A stretch of 64,000 nt of DNA from ZC4RG30 sp039917615 (GCA_039917615.1 JBDSJD010000005.1:37142-101141), one strand, 5' to 3'. Shown: positions 33,198 through 41,995, numbered from the stretch's first letter. Made by a program: numbers and translations. The notes: generated by a model not told the origin, from the sequence alone.

Positions 33198-33785
33198 ATG
33201 AAACGAGGTGTCAGGGAACTGCGGGTGGTGGGCGGCAGCCTGCGCGGCAGGAAGTGGACCTTTCCGGATGTGCCGGGCCTGCGCCCCACGCCGGACCGGG
33301 TGCGCGAAACCCTGTTCAACTGGTTGAGTCCACACCTTCCCGGCATGCGGGTGCTCGACCTGTTTGCCGGCAGCGGCGCGCTGGCATTCGAAGCGCTGTC
33401 GCGCGGCGCGGCGGCCGCAACCCTGGTGGAATCGGACCGGGCCGCAGCCGCCGAACTGCGCAGCACTGCGGTGCGGTTTGGCCTGACGCAGGCTGTGGTT
33501 GAAAACGCCGATGCGCTGGCGGTGCTGCGTGCCGCTGCCGCAGGCAGCTTCGACCTCGTATTTCTGGATCCGCCGTTTGCATCGGAGCTACTTGCGCCTG
33601 CGCTGATGCTAATCGGACAGCGCCAAGTGCTGGCCGGTGGCGGCTTTTGCTATATCGAACAGGCGGCGGATTCCCCCCTGGCGCCACTGCCCGCAGGCTG
33701 GCTGCCACACCGCACCGGGCGGGCTGGCGAGGTCGGGTATCATCTGCTGCATGCCCCGCAGAGCCCTGTACCCCGGAACATTTGA
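33198..33785 (+). CDS. rsmD: 16S rRNA (guanine(966)-N2)-methyltransferase
   Basis: A 195-residue SAM methyltransferase. It begins with RELRVVGGSLRGRKW and has LRPTPDRVRETLFNWL, motif I VLDLFAGSGALAFEALSRGA and the catalytic FLDPPF. RsmD modifies G966 of 16S rRNA in the 30S subunit. Its place divergent from ftsY and overlapping coaD is the standard gammaproteobacterial arrangement. Overlap with coaD is 35 bases. Confidence 0.93.
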   Translation: MKRGVRELRVVGGSLRGRKWTFPDVPGLRPTPDRVRETLFNWLSPHLPGMRVLDLFAGSGALAFEALSRGAAAATLVESDRAAAAELRSTAVRFGLTQAVVENADALAVLRAAAAGSFDLVFLDPPFASELLAPALMLIGQRQVLAGGGFCYIEQAADSPLAPLPAGWLPHRTGRAGEVGYHLLHAPQSPVPRNI

Positions 33786-34236
33786 TCCCATCACCAATGG
33801 CCACAAGGATCTGGTGCGCCGTGCGGCCGGAATCTTCGACCAGGTGCTGGTAGCCATCGCCGCAAATCCCAGCAAGACGCCGATGTTCACGCTCGAAGAG
33901 CGGGTGGATATGGCGCGGCGCGTACTGGCCGACATACCCAATGCCGAGGTGGCCGGTTACGCGGGACTCACCGTCGATTTCATGCGGCAGCATGGGCTGA
34001 AGGTGGTGGTGCGCGGCCTGCGCGCCGTGTCGGACTTCGAGTTCGAGTTCCAGCTGGCCAACATGCAGCGGCATTTGCTGAAGGACATCGAGACCGTGTT
34101 CCTGACGCCGCAGGAGCAGTTCACCTTCATTTCTTCGACACTGATTCGCGAGGTCGCCGTGTTCGGTGGCAGTGTCAGCGAGTTTGTGGATCCACTGGTC
34201 GCAGAAGAACTGCGCAAGAAGAAGCGGGCGCCATGA
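33751..34236 (+). CDS. coaD: Phosphopantetheine adenylyltransferase
   Basis: A 161-residue nucleotidyltransferase that makes dephospho-CoA. The signature is ALYPGTFDPITNGHKDL (with T/HxGH); VVVRGLRAVSDFEFEFQ and QFTFISSTLIREVA are also diagnostic. The start at 33751 gives the standard length and falls inside the rsmD end. It overlaps ggt by 4 bases. In E. coli coaD is near mutM; here ggt and other genes lie between them. Confidence 0.95.
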   Translation: MPRRALYPGTFDPITNGHKDLVRRAAGIFDQVLVAIAANPSKTPMFTLEERVDMARRVLADIPNAEVAGYAGLTVDFMRQHGLKVVVRGLRAVSDFEFEFQLANMQRHLLKDIETVFLTPQEQFTFISSTLIREVAVFGGSVSEFVDPLVAEELRKKKRAP

Positions 34237-35909
34237 AGTCGTTGCGTGCAACTGTATTGCTGGCCCTCCTGCTGGTGGGAGCGATTGGTTCGCCGGCCGC
34301 AGAACGTGCGCCCGGTGCATCGGCCATTGCCAGCGCTCATCCGCTGGCAAGCGAAGCAGGCAACGAAGTGCTGCGCGCTGGTGGCAATGCTTTCGATGCA
34401 GCGGTGGCGGTTTCCGCCGCGCTGATGGTGGTGGAGCCCAGCGGCTCCGGCCTGCTGGGCGGCGGCATGTTCCTGCTGCATCGTGCCAGCGACGGACGCA
34501 ACATCGTGATCGATGCGCGCGAGGTGGCACCACGTAAGGCAACGCGCGACATGTTCCTTGATGCTGCTGGCAACCCAGTGCGTGGCGCTTCCACCAATAC
34601 AGCGCTCGCGGCAGGCATCCCCGGTGAAGCGGCGGGCCTTGCGCTGCTGCAGTCCCGTTACGGAAAGTTGAAACTGGCGCAGACGCTTCAACCTGCGATT
34701 CGCCTGGCCCGCGATGGCTTCGACATGTATCCACGACTGCGTGCCGGCGTCACTGGCAAGCGCGCGCAGATGTCGAAGTCTGCCGAAGCGGCCGCCATCT
34801 GGTTTCCCAACGGTGAGCCGCTGGCCGACGGCGCGCGCGTCAAGCAGCCGCAGCTCGCGCAGACTCTCGAGACCATCGCGAAGGAAGGTATCGACGCCTT
34901 TTATAAGGGCAGCATCAGCAAGCTGCTCGTCGCCGCCGTGCAAAAGATGGGCGGCATCTGGACGGCCGAGGATCTAGCAGCCTACCGGCCCATCGAGCGC
35001 GAGCCCGTGGTCGGGCATTATCGCGGCGCCACCATCATTTCAGTGCCGCCACCCAGTTCCGGTGGTGTGGCGCTGGTCGAAGCGTTGAACATCCTGTCGG
35101 GCTACGACCTCACCAAGACTGATGCGGTCACACGCAAACATCTCATCATCGAAGCCATGCGCCGCATGCATCGCGATCGCGCGGTGTATCTGGGCGATCC
35201 GGCATTCACCGAGGTGCCGGTGAAGCGGCTCACCGATCCCGACTATGCGGCTGGCCTGCGCACTTCCATTCGCATGGATCGCGCCACGCCCAGTGCCGCG
35301 CTCGAGTCGGCTCCCGACAGCGCCGCCGCCGGCATGAACACCACGCATTTCTCGGTGCTGGACAAGGACGGCAATCGCGTCGCCGGCACCATCACGCTCA
35401 ATGCCGGCTTCGGCTCCGGGCTGGTGATCGATGGCACAGGCATGCTGCTCAACAACCAGATGGATGACTTCTCGGTGAAGCCAGGCGTGCCAAACATCTA
35501 CGGTCTCATCGGTGCCGCCGCCAATGCCATCGAACCGGGCAAGCGCATGCTGTCGTCGATCACGCCGACCTTTGTGGAATCGCCCCGCGGCTACATGATC
35601 GTCGGTAGCCCGGGCGGCAGCCTGATCACCGGCATGGTGCTGCTGGCCACGCTCAACTGGGTGGACGGCATGAGCGCCGCGCAGATCGTGGCCGCGCCCC
35701 GCATCCATCACCAGTACCAGCCTGATACGCTCACCTACGAAACAGACGCTTTGACCGCCGACGAAGTGGCGGAGCTGAAGCGTCGCGGCCACGACCTGCG
35801 CACGCGCGACAGTTTCGGCAACCTGCAGGTGGTCATGTTCGATGCGGCCACGGGCAAGGTGAGCAGCGCGTCGGATCCGCGCGGCATCGGTACGGCCGGA
35901 CTCTACTGA
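34233..35909 (+). CDS. ggt: Gamma-glutamyltransferase (glutathione hydrolase)
   Basis: A 558-residue periplasmic proenzyme with a signal peptide (VLLALLLVGAIGSPAAE). It cleaves itself before Thr370 (AGMN|TTHFSVLD), the nucleophile of the small subunit. Other conserved parts are GGNAFDAAVA, SGLLGGGMF, NNQMDDFSVKPG and VGSPGGSLI. It cleaves gamma-glutamyl bonds of glutathione. The start overlaps coaD in ATGA, so it is expressed with rsmD-coaD. Confidence 0.93.
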   Translation: MKSLRATVLLALLLVGAIGSPAAERAPGASAIASAHPLASEAGNEVLRAGGNAFDAAVAVSAALMVVEPSGSGLLGGGMFLLHRASDGRNIVIDAREVAPRKATRDMFLDAAGNPVRGASTNTALAAGIPGEAAGLALLQSRYGKLKLAQTLQPAIRLARDGFDMYPRLRAGVTGKRAQMSKSAEAAAIWFPNGEPLADGARVKQPQLAQTLETIAKEGIDAFYKGSISKLLVAAVQKMGGIWTAEDLAAYRPIEREPVVGHYRGATIISVPPPSSGGVALVEALNILSGYDLTKTDAVTRKHLIIEAMRRMHRDRAVYLGDPAFTEVPVKRLTDPDYAAGLRTSIRMDRATPSAALESAPDSAAAGMNTTHFSVLDKDGNRVAGTITLNAGFGSGLVIDGTGMLLNNQMDDFSVKPGVPNIYGLIGAAANAIEPGKRMLSSITPTFVESPRGYMIVGSPGGSLITGMVLLATLNWVDGMSAAQIVAAPRIHHQYQPDTLTYETDALTADEVAELKRRGHDLRTRDSFGNLQVVMFDAATGKVSSASDPRGIGTAGLY

Positions 35910-35956
35910 ACTGTCGTCCTGATCCAGATCGCCAGGTATCAGACTCTCCGAAGAAT

Positions 35957-35984
35957 GAACCTCCGCGAAGACCGCGGAGTCTTG
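35957..35984 (+). promoter_or_regulatory. Possible ECF-type promoter before the ECF sigma gene
   Basis: GAACCT (35957-35962), a 16-base spacer and GTCTTG (35979-35984) resemble ECF -35 (GAAC) and -10 (GTC) elements, 35 bases before the sigma gene start. The spacer is itself a hairpin (CTCCGCG/CGCGGAG). Autoregulation is common for ECF factors, but this match is short and could be chance. Confidence 0.25.
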
Positions 35985-36019
35985 CGTTCCGAGGTATAGA
36001 GGAAGTCCCGGATGACTGG

Positions 36020-36580
36020 ATGTCGGCGGTGGTATGGGTCGGTGCAGTGAGTCTGGATCCGGCGCTCGAGCGCGAGTTCGAAGCGCGGCTGCACGATTCA
36101 TCCCCTCTGGCATTCCGTGTGGCGCTCTCCGTGCTGAAGCAGCGAGAAGACGCCGAGGATGTCGCCCAGGAAGCATTCCTCCGTGCCCACCGTTCCTTCA
36201 GCGCGATTCGCGACCGGGATCGGTTCCGTGCCTGGCTCGTGCGCACCACGTTCCGACTCGCGCTGGATCGCATGCGCGGCGAGAAGCGGCGCACCCGACG
36301 CGAGGACGCGGTCGCAATGGACGCTCCGCTGGAAGTCGCTTCCACGGAGGTCGATGCGATGCAGGTCGAAGTGCGGACACGTGTGGCAGAAGCCGTGGCG
36401 GCCCTGCCGGAGAAGTTGCGGTTGGTGATGGTGCTGGTGGCGATCGAAGAGCAGGACCTGATTTCGGTCGCGCGTTTGTTGGAACTGCCTGAAGGTACTG
36501 TGAAGTCGCGCCTGCATCGCGCGCGCAAGGAACTGGCGGAGAGACTCAGATGGCTTGTGCAAGATACAACGACGCGTTGA
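36020..36580 (+). CDS. ECF-family RNA polymerase sigma factor
   Basis: A 186-residue sigma factor with region 2 (LKQREDAEDVAQEAFLRAHR, FRAWLVRTTFRLALDRMR) and region 4 (ALPEKLRLVMVLVAIEEQD, LLELPEGTVKSRLHRARKEL). There is no C-terminal extra domain. The next gene, a membrane protein with a zinc-finger-like motif, overlaps by 31 bases and is the likely anti-sigma factor. The stimulus is unknown. ORF reaches MSAVVWVGAV; the core starts around residue 14, so a slightly later start is possible. Confidence 0.88.
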   Translation: MSAVVWVGAVSLDPALEREFEARLHDSSPLAFRVALSVLKQREDAEDVAQEAFLRAHRSFSAIRDRDRFRAWLVRTTFRLALDRMRGEKRRTRREDAVAMDAPLEVASTEVDAMQVEVRTRVAEAVAALPEKLRLVMVLVAIEEQDLISVARLLELPEGTVKSRLHRARKELAERLRWLVQDTTTR

Positions 36581-37236
36581 GCGGGGTGGCGGCAGGTGGC
36601 CCGGTGCCGGCCGGGCTCGACGCTCATCTCACCGGATGCGCGCACTGCCGCTCGGAACTTGCATTGCTGCGACAGGTGCTCGACACCGCCGATCAGGAGC
36701 TTGGGCAACTGTCGGTGGCCGAACCTTCCGCAGGCCATGTGCCGCGAATTCGTGCGGCGGTAAACGAGTCCGCCTCTGATCCTGCGTGGCGCGCGCGCGC
36801 GGTCTGGTTCTGGCCATCGCTCGCCACGGCGGCGGCACTGGTCATGACGCTCATGCTGTTCGTGGAAAACCGTTCGTCGCCAGAACCCATTGCGGCAATC
36901 GAACCCCAGGGATCCCGATCGCCCGCGGCCGCGCCAGTACCTGAGCCAGTCCGTGAAACCGTTGTCGCGACTACCACTGAAGAAAGGGTCATTGCAGCGC
37001 CGTCACAACTTCGCACGCGCCGGCGCATCACACCGAAAGAGCCGCAGGTTCTCGTACCGCCAGGAGAGTCCCGGGCGCTGATTGAATTGATCGCGCTTGT
37101 GAATCGCGAAAGGATCGCACCTGAGTCACTCAGTGCCTCAGGCGAGCCATCGGCCGATCTCGCAGGATTGACCCCAATCACTCTTCAGCCAATCGAGATC
37201 GTCCCGCTCGACCAGGCGATGAACCTCGGGACGTAG
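36550..37236 (+). CDS. Probable anti-sigma factor with zinc-binding HxxxCxxC motif
   Basis: A 228-residue protein. The N-terminal cytoplasmic part holds HLTGCAHC (HxxxCxxC), the anti-sigma zinc finger (ZAS/zf-HC2) pattern, then one membrane helix (about 78-97, WFWPSLATAAALVMTLMLF). The periplasmic part is proline-rich with no fold I recognise. Its start lies within the sigma gene, typical for sigma/anti-sigma pairs. The assignment rests on the motif plus position. Confidence 0.75.
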   Translation: MACARYNDALSGVAAGGPVPAGLDAHLTGCAHCRSELALLRQVLDTADQELGQLSVAEPSAGHVPRIRAAVNESASDPAWRARAVWFWPSLATAAALVMTLMLFVENRSSPEPIAAIEPQGSRSPAAAPVPEPVRETVVATTTEERVIAAPSQLRTRRRITPKEPQVLVPPGESRALIELIALVNRERIAPESLSASGEPSADLAGLTPITLQPIEIVPLDQAMNLGT

Positions 37237-37253
37237 ATCGAGGAGAAATACGC

Positions 37254-37850
37254 ATGTTCCACAGCAAGTTCCTGCCGATTGCAACCATTGCAGCGCTGTT
37301 CTCCGTCGCGGGAAACGTCGGTGCACAGAATCTCAGCGCATCGGGCAGCAGTGCCCAGAAGAGTTCGGGATCGCAGGCCGAGCCAGCCATGCCGATGCTG
37401 CGCATCCAGCTCGTCATCTCACGTTTCGAAGGTGAGAAGAAGGTCGCCAGCCTTCCTTACACATTCACGGTCTCGCCGTTGTCACAACGCAATTCGGGTA
37501 GTGCGGCGATACGCATGGGAGTGGATGCGCCGATACCGATGACTTCGATTCCGGATGCCGACAAAGGCGGTACGACCGTACAGTACAGGAGCATCGGCAC
37601 GGACATCGATTGCAACGGCGTCATGGAACTTCCAGACGGTCGCTACCAGTTCCAAATCGGTGTTCGGAACACGGCGGCAGTTCCTCCCTCGGCGGGTGAT
37701 GGCAAGAACTCATTGCCGCTGTTCCGCCGCTTCGACGCCAGCTTCACTCCGGTGCTACGGGACGGACAGAGCATGCAGACCATCGCATCGACCGACCCGG
37801 TGACCGGCGAAGTAATCAAGATCGACGTGACGCTGAACGTCATCCGGTAA
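37254..37850 (+). CDS. Exported protein of unknown function in the ECF operon
   Basis: A 198-residue protein with a signal peptide (IATIAALFSVAGNVGAQ). The mature part has strand-rich segments (MLRIQLVISRFEGEKKVASL, PYTFTVSPL, IDCNGVMELPDGRYQFQIGV, IKIDVTLNVIR) and one Cys. I do not recognise a domain. It follows the anti-sigma gene after 17 bases, preceded by GAGGAG, so it is likely a target or accessory of the ECF system. Confidence 0.65.
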   Translation: MFHSKFLPIATIAALFSVAGNVGAQNLSASGSSAQKSSGSQAEPAMPMLRIQLVISRFEGEKKVASLPYTFTVSPLSQRNSGSAAIRMGVDAPIPMTSIPDADKGGTTVQYRSIGTDIDCNGVMELPDGRYQFQIGVRNTAAVPPSAGDGKNSLPLFRRFDASFTPVLRDGQSMQTIASTDPVTGEVIKIDVTLNVIR

Positions 37851-37918
37851 CCTGGCGAAAATCTCAACGAAGGAGCTCGGGCCAGGCTGGATTCGGCGGC
37901 CTGGCGCTGAAGATTGCG

Positions 37919-38680
37919 TCAGGGGCGCGACTTCGTTGCCTTCCGACATGCGACAGATCCAGCGCTGGGCGCTGACTTCTTTGCGGGCTTGCGTTTCGCG
38001 GCAGTTTTCGACTTCTCCACCATGATCTCGATTCGCGGCGCCCGTCCTGCGCGCTTCGGTAGCCGGTCCTCCTTGTGCAGCTCGATCGCACGCCACATGT
38101 ACCAGGCACCAGCCGAGCGGTAAGGCTTCCACCGCTCTGCATAGACCAGCAACGCCTTCGGCTTCGGCATCCCCTTCAGCCCATACGCAAGCTGGAATCC
38201 CTTGCGCACGCCGAAGTCATCCACCGGCATTACATCCTGCCTGCCGAAGTGGAACATCAGCAGCATCTGCGCCGTCCAGCGGCCGATGCCACGCAAGGCG
38301 ATGCAGCGTTCGATGATGGCTTCGTCATCCATCGCGGCCAGCGTTGCGTCGTTGGGCAGACGACCATCGACGCAGTGCGCAGCCAGGTCATGCAGCGCCG
38401 CGATCTTGGCGAACGAAAACCCCACTGCGCGCAATTGTTCGGGCGTGCTGGCTGCAAGTTGGACGGGCGAGGGGAATGTTCCCCCATGCAGTGCCACCAG
38501 ACGCTCCAGGATTTTGCGGGCGACCAAGCCCGAAATTTGCTGGCTGGCAATCGACTCGGCCAGCGCCTGGAAGGACGAGCCGTCCTTGGCCGGCTTCAAG
38601 CGATATTGTCCCAGTGAAGAAACAATACCGGCGACAATTGGGTCCTTTGTCCTGAAATGCCGCAGTAATTTCGCTTTCAT
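37919..38680 (-). CDS. alkA: DNA-3-methyladenine glycosylase II family protein (AlkA-like)
   Basis: A 253-residue base-excision repair glycosylase. It contains FQALAESIASQQISGLVARK, the helix-hairpin-helix ALRGIGRWTAQMLLMF and the catalytic Asp region DVMPVDDFGVRKG. Alkylated purines are the expected substrates. The last 45 residues are rich in Lys, Arg and Ala (KTAAKRKPAKK), a basic tail that may hold DNA. The start at 38680 is the domain start. It is divergent from vapBC, whose operator repeats lie 14-40 bases upstream of its start. Confidence 0.9.
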   Translation of the reverse strand: MKAKLLRHFRTKDPIVAGIVSSLGQYRLKPAKDGSSFQALAESIASQQISGLVARKILERLVALHGGTFPSPVQLAASTPEQLRAVGFSFAKIAALHDLAAHCVDGRLPNDATLAAMDDEAIIERCIALRGIGRWTAQMLLMFHFGRQDVMPVDDFGVRKGFQLAYGLKGMPKPKALLVYAERWKPYRSAGAWYMWRAIELHKEDRLPKRAGRAPRIEIMVEKSKTAAKRKPAKKSAPSAGSVACRKATKSRP

Positions 38681-38693
38681 CGGTGGTCTCTTG

Positions 38694-38720
38694 GTGATAT
38701 ATAGCAAGTGATATATAGCA
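38694..38720. repeat. Tandem 13-base repeats between alkA and vapB (likely VapBC operator)
   Basis: GTGATATATAGCA occurs at 38694-38706 and again at 38708-38720, a 14-base period. The TATATA cores could provide -10 elements for either gene. Type II toxin-antitoxin pairs repress their own promoter through repeated sites such as these. The start of vapB is 16 bases downstream. Confidence 0.6.
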
Positions 38721-38736
38721 TCTGGAATCACCCGGC

Positions 38737-38988
38737 ATGGATAAGGCAAAGATCTTCTGGAGCGGTCGCTCGCAGGCGGTACGCCTGCCTAAGGAGTATC
38801 GCTTCAAAGGCACCGAGGTGCGCATCCGCAGGCAGGGGGGCGCGATCGTCCTTACGCCGATCGAGGATGAGTGGGCGTGGCTGAAACGAGTCATTGGTCC
38901 GGTCGACGAGGCTTTCAAGCGCGCGGCGCTGGATCGTCCAAAGGATCCGCCCCAGCAGCGACCGGAAATCAAAGAGTTCTTCAAGTGA
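38737..38988 (+). CDS. vapB: Type II antitoxin VapB
   Basis: An 83-residue protein beginning MDKAKIFWSGRSQAVRLPKE, followed by YRFKGTEVRIRRQGGAIVL. This is the SpoVT/AbrB swapped-hairpin DNA-binding fold of VapB antitoxins. The C-terminal half (EWAWLKRVIGPVDEAFKRAA) would wrap the toxin. It overlaps vapC by 4 bases (GTGA). Confidence 0.92.
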   Translation: MDKAKIFWSGRSQAVRLPKEYRFKGTEVRIRRQGGAIVLTPIEDEWAWLKRVIGPVDEAFKRAALDRPKDPPQQRPEIKEFFK

Positions 38989-39380
38989 GATTTTCGCTCG
39001 ACTCCAACGCCGTCATTGCATTGATCAAGGGCAAGCAAGGCGTAATCGATCGGCTGCGGCAGCACGGCATCGACGCAATCGGGCTTTCGTCAATAGTGGT
39101 CCACGAGATCTACCACGGCGCACGCGGCAGTGACCGTGTCGCCGAGAGCATCGCACGCCTCGACGAGTTGCCATTTACAGTCATGGCCTTCGATCGTGAC
39201 GATGCGCTTGCAGCTGCGGAAATCCGCCAGCAGCTGCAGAGGGCGGGGACTCCCGTCGGACATTTCGATCTACTGATCGCCGCGCAGACGCTGGCACGTG
39301 ATCTCACTCTGGTCACCCGCAATGCCCGCGAATTCCAGCGTATTCCCGGCCTGCGGCTGGCCGACTGGGAAACCGCCTAG
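38985..39380 (+). CDS. vapC: Type II toxin VapC (PIN-domain RNase)
   Basis: A 131-residue PIN-domain nuclease. The acidic active-site residues are in FSLDSNAVIAL (Asp6), SSIVVHEIYHGA (Glu), and GTPVGHFDLLIAA (Asp). VapC toxins cut tRNA or rRNA. Translation starts with GTG overlapping the vapB stop. The 3' end overlaps mutM, convergent, by 4 bases. Confidence 0.92.
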   Translation: MRFSLDSNAVIALIKGKQGVIDRLRQHGIDAIGLSSIVVHEIYHGARGSDRVAESIARLDELPFTVMAFDRDDALAAAEIRQQLQRAGTPVGHFDLLIAAQTLARDLTLVTRNAREFQRIPGLRLADWETA

Positions 39381-40192
39381 CGCTGGCAGGTCGCGCAGAA
39401 ATACGTCGATCGCTGTCCCTGGTTCCGATGCCGCACCAGCACGCCGCATTGCCGGCATGGCTCCCCGGCCCGTTCGTACACGAACAGTTCCTGCTTGAAA
39501 TACCCCGGTTCGCCACCCGCGCCCACATAGTCGCGCAGCGTTGTGCCGCCGTGCTCAATGGCCTGGGCGAGCACCGCCTTGATTGCCACCGCCAGCGCCG
39601 CACATTCCGCATGCGTCAACGATTGCGCCGCCCGTCCCGGCCGGATGCCGGCGCGAAACAGCGCCTCGCTTGCATAGATGTTGCCGACGCCCACCACCAG
39701 CTGGCTGTTCATGATGGCGAGCTTGATCGCCACCCGCCGTTTGCGCGTCACCCTGTGCAGATAATCCGCATCGAAGGTCGGATCCAGCGGCTCCGGCGCC
39801 AGAAACTTCAACAACGGATGCAGGGCTACATCGCCCCTGCCGTGATGCAGGCTGCCGAAGCGGCGCGGATCGTTGAAGCGCAGCGTCCACCCTGAATCCA
39901 GTTCCACGTCGTAGTGGTCGTGTTTTTCCCGTGCGGTGGAATCGGGCAGCACGCGCATCGAGCCCGACATGCCCAGATGCATGAGCAGCCAGCCGCGTTC
40001 CAGATCCAGCACGATGTACTTGGCCCGGCGCCGCACCGCGGTGACTTGCTGGTCCTTCGCCCAACGGGGCAGGTTGGCCGCAACAGGCCAACGCAGGCGG
40101 CGATCATGCACCGCCAGTCGCCGGATCCAGCGTCCGGTTACATGCGGCGCAATGCCGCGGGCGGTGGTTTCAACTTCAGGCAGTTCAGGCAT
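39377..40192 (-). CDS. mutM: Formamidopyrimidine-DNA glycosylase
   Basis: A 271-residue repair enzyme for 8-oxoguanine. The N-terminal MPELPEVETTARG has catalytic Pro2 and Glu3; the H2TH region is VGNIYASEALFRAGIRPGR; the zinc finger is CRQCGVLVRHRNQGQ and CATC. Length is standard. Confidence 0.96.
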   Translation of the reverse strand: MPELPEVETTARGIAPHVTGRWIRRLAVHDRRLRWPVAANLPRWAKDQQVTAVRRRAKYIVLDLERGWLLMHLGMSGSMRVLPDSTAREKHDHYDVELDSGWTLRFNDPRRFGSLHHGRGDVALHPLLKFLAPEPLDPTFDADYLHRVTRKRRVAIKLAIMNSQLVVGVGNIYASEALFRAGIRPGRAAQSLTHAECAALAVAIKAVLAQAIEHGGTTLRDYVGAGGEPGYFKQELFVYERAGEPCRQCGVLVRHRNQGQRSTYFCATCQR

Positions 40193-40219
40193 GCCTCAAG
40201 CATGCCATGTCGGATGACT

Positions 40220-41473
40220 TCATTCGCGCTTGTCCGGCGTCGTGAAAATACGCGCGGCTCGCTCGAAAGTAACATAGGACCAGGCCCAGTCGAGCAACAC
40301 CACCAGACGGTTGCGAAAGCCGATCAGGTAGAACAGGTGCACACATAGCCAGAACAGCCACGCCAATCGGCCCGACATCTGCAATCCACCAACTGTTCCA
40401 ACTGCAGCGTTGCGGCCAATGGTGGCGAGCATGCCGTAGTCACGGTAGGCGAACGACTCTGCTTTCGTGTTCGCCATGCGCGCGAGAATGTTGCATGCAG
40501 CCCTGTGTCCCATCTGCTTGGCGGCTGCGCCCACGCCCGGAACGGGCTTGCCACGGGAAGTCGTGTTCGCGAGATCTCCCACCACGAAGATCTCTGGATG
40601 CGCCGCAAGGCTGAGGTCGGGCAAAACGCTGACGCGCCCGGCGCGATCCACTGGCGCATCAAGAAACCGCCCGAGCGGTGAGCCCTGCACACCGGCCGCC
40701 CAGATTACGGTGTGGCTCGGCAGACGTGAGCCATCCTGCAACGACACACCGTCGGCGTCGATGCCGGTGACCCGGGCGCCGGTGTTCACGGTGACTCCGA
40801 GGCGCTGCAGTTGCTGCCGTGCCTTGTCCGAAAGCGCTGCCGGAAAGGCGCTCAGCACGCGGTCCGAAAGTTCGATCAGGTGCACTTCGGCGCTGCGCGA
40901 ATCAATGCGCCGGAATTCCTGGGGCAAGGTGTGCCTTGCGATCTCGGCCAGCGTGCCGGCCAGTTCCACACCTGTGGGTCCGCCACCGATCACGATGAAT
41001 CGCAGCCAGCTTCTGGTTTCTTCGGCAGTGGCGGCGCGTTCCGCGAACTCGAAAGCCTGCAGTATGCGACGGCGGATGTGCTGGGCATCTGCGAGTGTCT
41101 TCAATGCAGGCGCGTGGGCAGCCCATTCGTCCCTGCCGAAGTAGCTGTGCGTCGCGCCGCTGGCGACCACCAGAAAGTCGTATTCCAGTGTCGATCCATC
41201 ATCAAGCACCACTTTGCGTCCGGCAGGCTCAATGGCCTGCACGTCAGCTAATAGTGTCCTGATGTTCCGATAGGTGCGGAGCAAGAAGCGCGTGGGTGCT
41301 GCGATGGCGGGAGCCGCCAACCCTGCCGTTGCCACCTGGTAAAGCAACGGCTGGAACAGATGGTGATTGCAGCGATCGACGATCGTCACCCGACAGCTGC
41401 TACGACCAAATGCCTTGGCGCAGGCGAGACCACCAAAGCCCGCGCCAATGATCACTATATGCGGCGGTTCCAT
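40220..41473 (-). CDS. ndh: Type II NADH dehydrogenase (NDH-2)
   Basis: A 417-residue flavoprotein that passes electrons from NADH to quinone without pumping protons. FAD site IVIIGAGFGGLACAKAFG, NADH site FIVIGGGPTGVELAG, TVIWAAGVQGSPLG and EIFVVGDLAN are present. The C-terminal region has a hydrophobic segment (LAWLFWLCVHLFYLIGF) for membrane attachment. It stands between mutM and rpmG on the same strand. Confidence 0.9.
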   Translation of the reverse strand: MEPPHIVIIGAGFGGLACAKAFGRSSCRVTIVDRCNHHLFQPLLYQVATAGLAAPAIAAPTRFLLRTYRNIRTLLADVQAIEPAGRKVVLDDGSTLEYDFLVVASGATHSYFGRDEWAAHAPALKTLADAQHIRRRILQAFEFAERAATAEETRSWLRFIVIGGGPTGVELAGTLAEIARHTLPQEFRRIDSRSAEVHLIELSDRVLSAFPAALSDKARQQLQRLGVTVNTGARVTGIDADGVSLQDGSRLPSHTVIWAAGVQGSPLGRFLDAPVDRAGRVSVLPDLSLAAHPEIFVVGDLANTTSRGKPVPGVGAAAKQMGHRAACNILARMANTKAESFAYRDYGMLATIGRNAAVGTVGGLQMSGRLAWLFWLCVHLFYLIGFRNRLVVLLDWAWSYVTFERAARIFTTPDKRE

Positions 41474-41513
41474 CAGAGCGGCGCCGACGCCTTTGCGTCT
41501 AAGGGGGAGACCC

Positions 41514-41669
41514 TTACTTGATCTTCGTCTCTTTGTACTTCACGTGCTTGCGCACCACCGGGTCGTACTTGCTCAGTTCCATCTTCTCGGGGTGAAGACG
41601 CTTGTTCTTCATCGCCACGTAGAAGTGGCCGGTATCAGCGGTGGACAGCAGCTTTACTTTTTCACGCAT
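41514..41669 (-). CDS. rpmG: 50S ribosomal protein L33
   Basis: A 51-residue protein: MREKVKLLSTADTGHFYVAM followed by KNKRLHPEKMELSKYDP and VVRKHVKYKETKIK. This is the proteobacterial, cysteine-free (zinc-independent) L33. It lies 12 bases after rpmB in the usual rpmBG pair. Confidence 0.97.
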   Translation of the reverse strand: MREKVKLLSTADTGHFYVAMKNKRLHPEKMELSKYDPVVRKHVKYKETKIK

Positions 41670-41681
41670 GATCAAGGCTCC

Positions 41682-41918
41682 TTACAGCGACTGACCGGCG
41701 GCGCGCAGCTTGGCGACCACGGAGTCGATGCCGTTCTTCTCGATGGTGCGCAGCGCGCGGGCAGAAATGCGCAGCTTGATCCAGCGCTTCTCGTCTTCCA
41801 GCCAGAAACGCTGTTCGTGCAGGTTGGGCAGGAAGCGGCGCTTCTTCTTGTTGTTGGCATGCGAAACCCGGTTACCAACCATCGGTTTCTTGCCAGTGAC
41901 TTCGCATACGCGAGACAT
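41682..41918 (-). CDS. rpmB: 50S ribosomal protein L28
   Basis: A 78-residue protein: MSRVCEVTGKKPMVGNRVSH, NNKKKRRFLPNLHEQRFW and IKLRISARALRTIEKNGID. Length and sequence are standard. The start at 41918 is the conserved MSRVC; the ORF's earlier Met is not used. It precedes rpmG. Confidence 0.97.
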   Translation of the reverse strand: MSRVCEVTGKKPMVGNRVSHANNKKKRRFLPNLHEQRFWLEDEKRWIKLRISARALRTIEKNGIDSVVAKLRAAGQSL

Positions 41919-41995
41919 GGGAAATTCCTGTACTTCGTCGCCCAAAAAGGGCGTGCTTTATACCAGTCCGAGGCGGGCAGGGGCAAGGTCAGGGC

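Noticed and set aside
41474..41513. Hairpins after rpmG (GACGC/GCGTC and TAAGGG/CCCTTA) as terminators
   Set aside because: Neither is followed by a T run on the minus strand.
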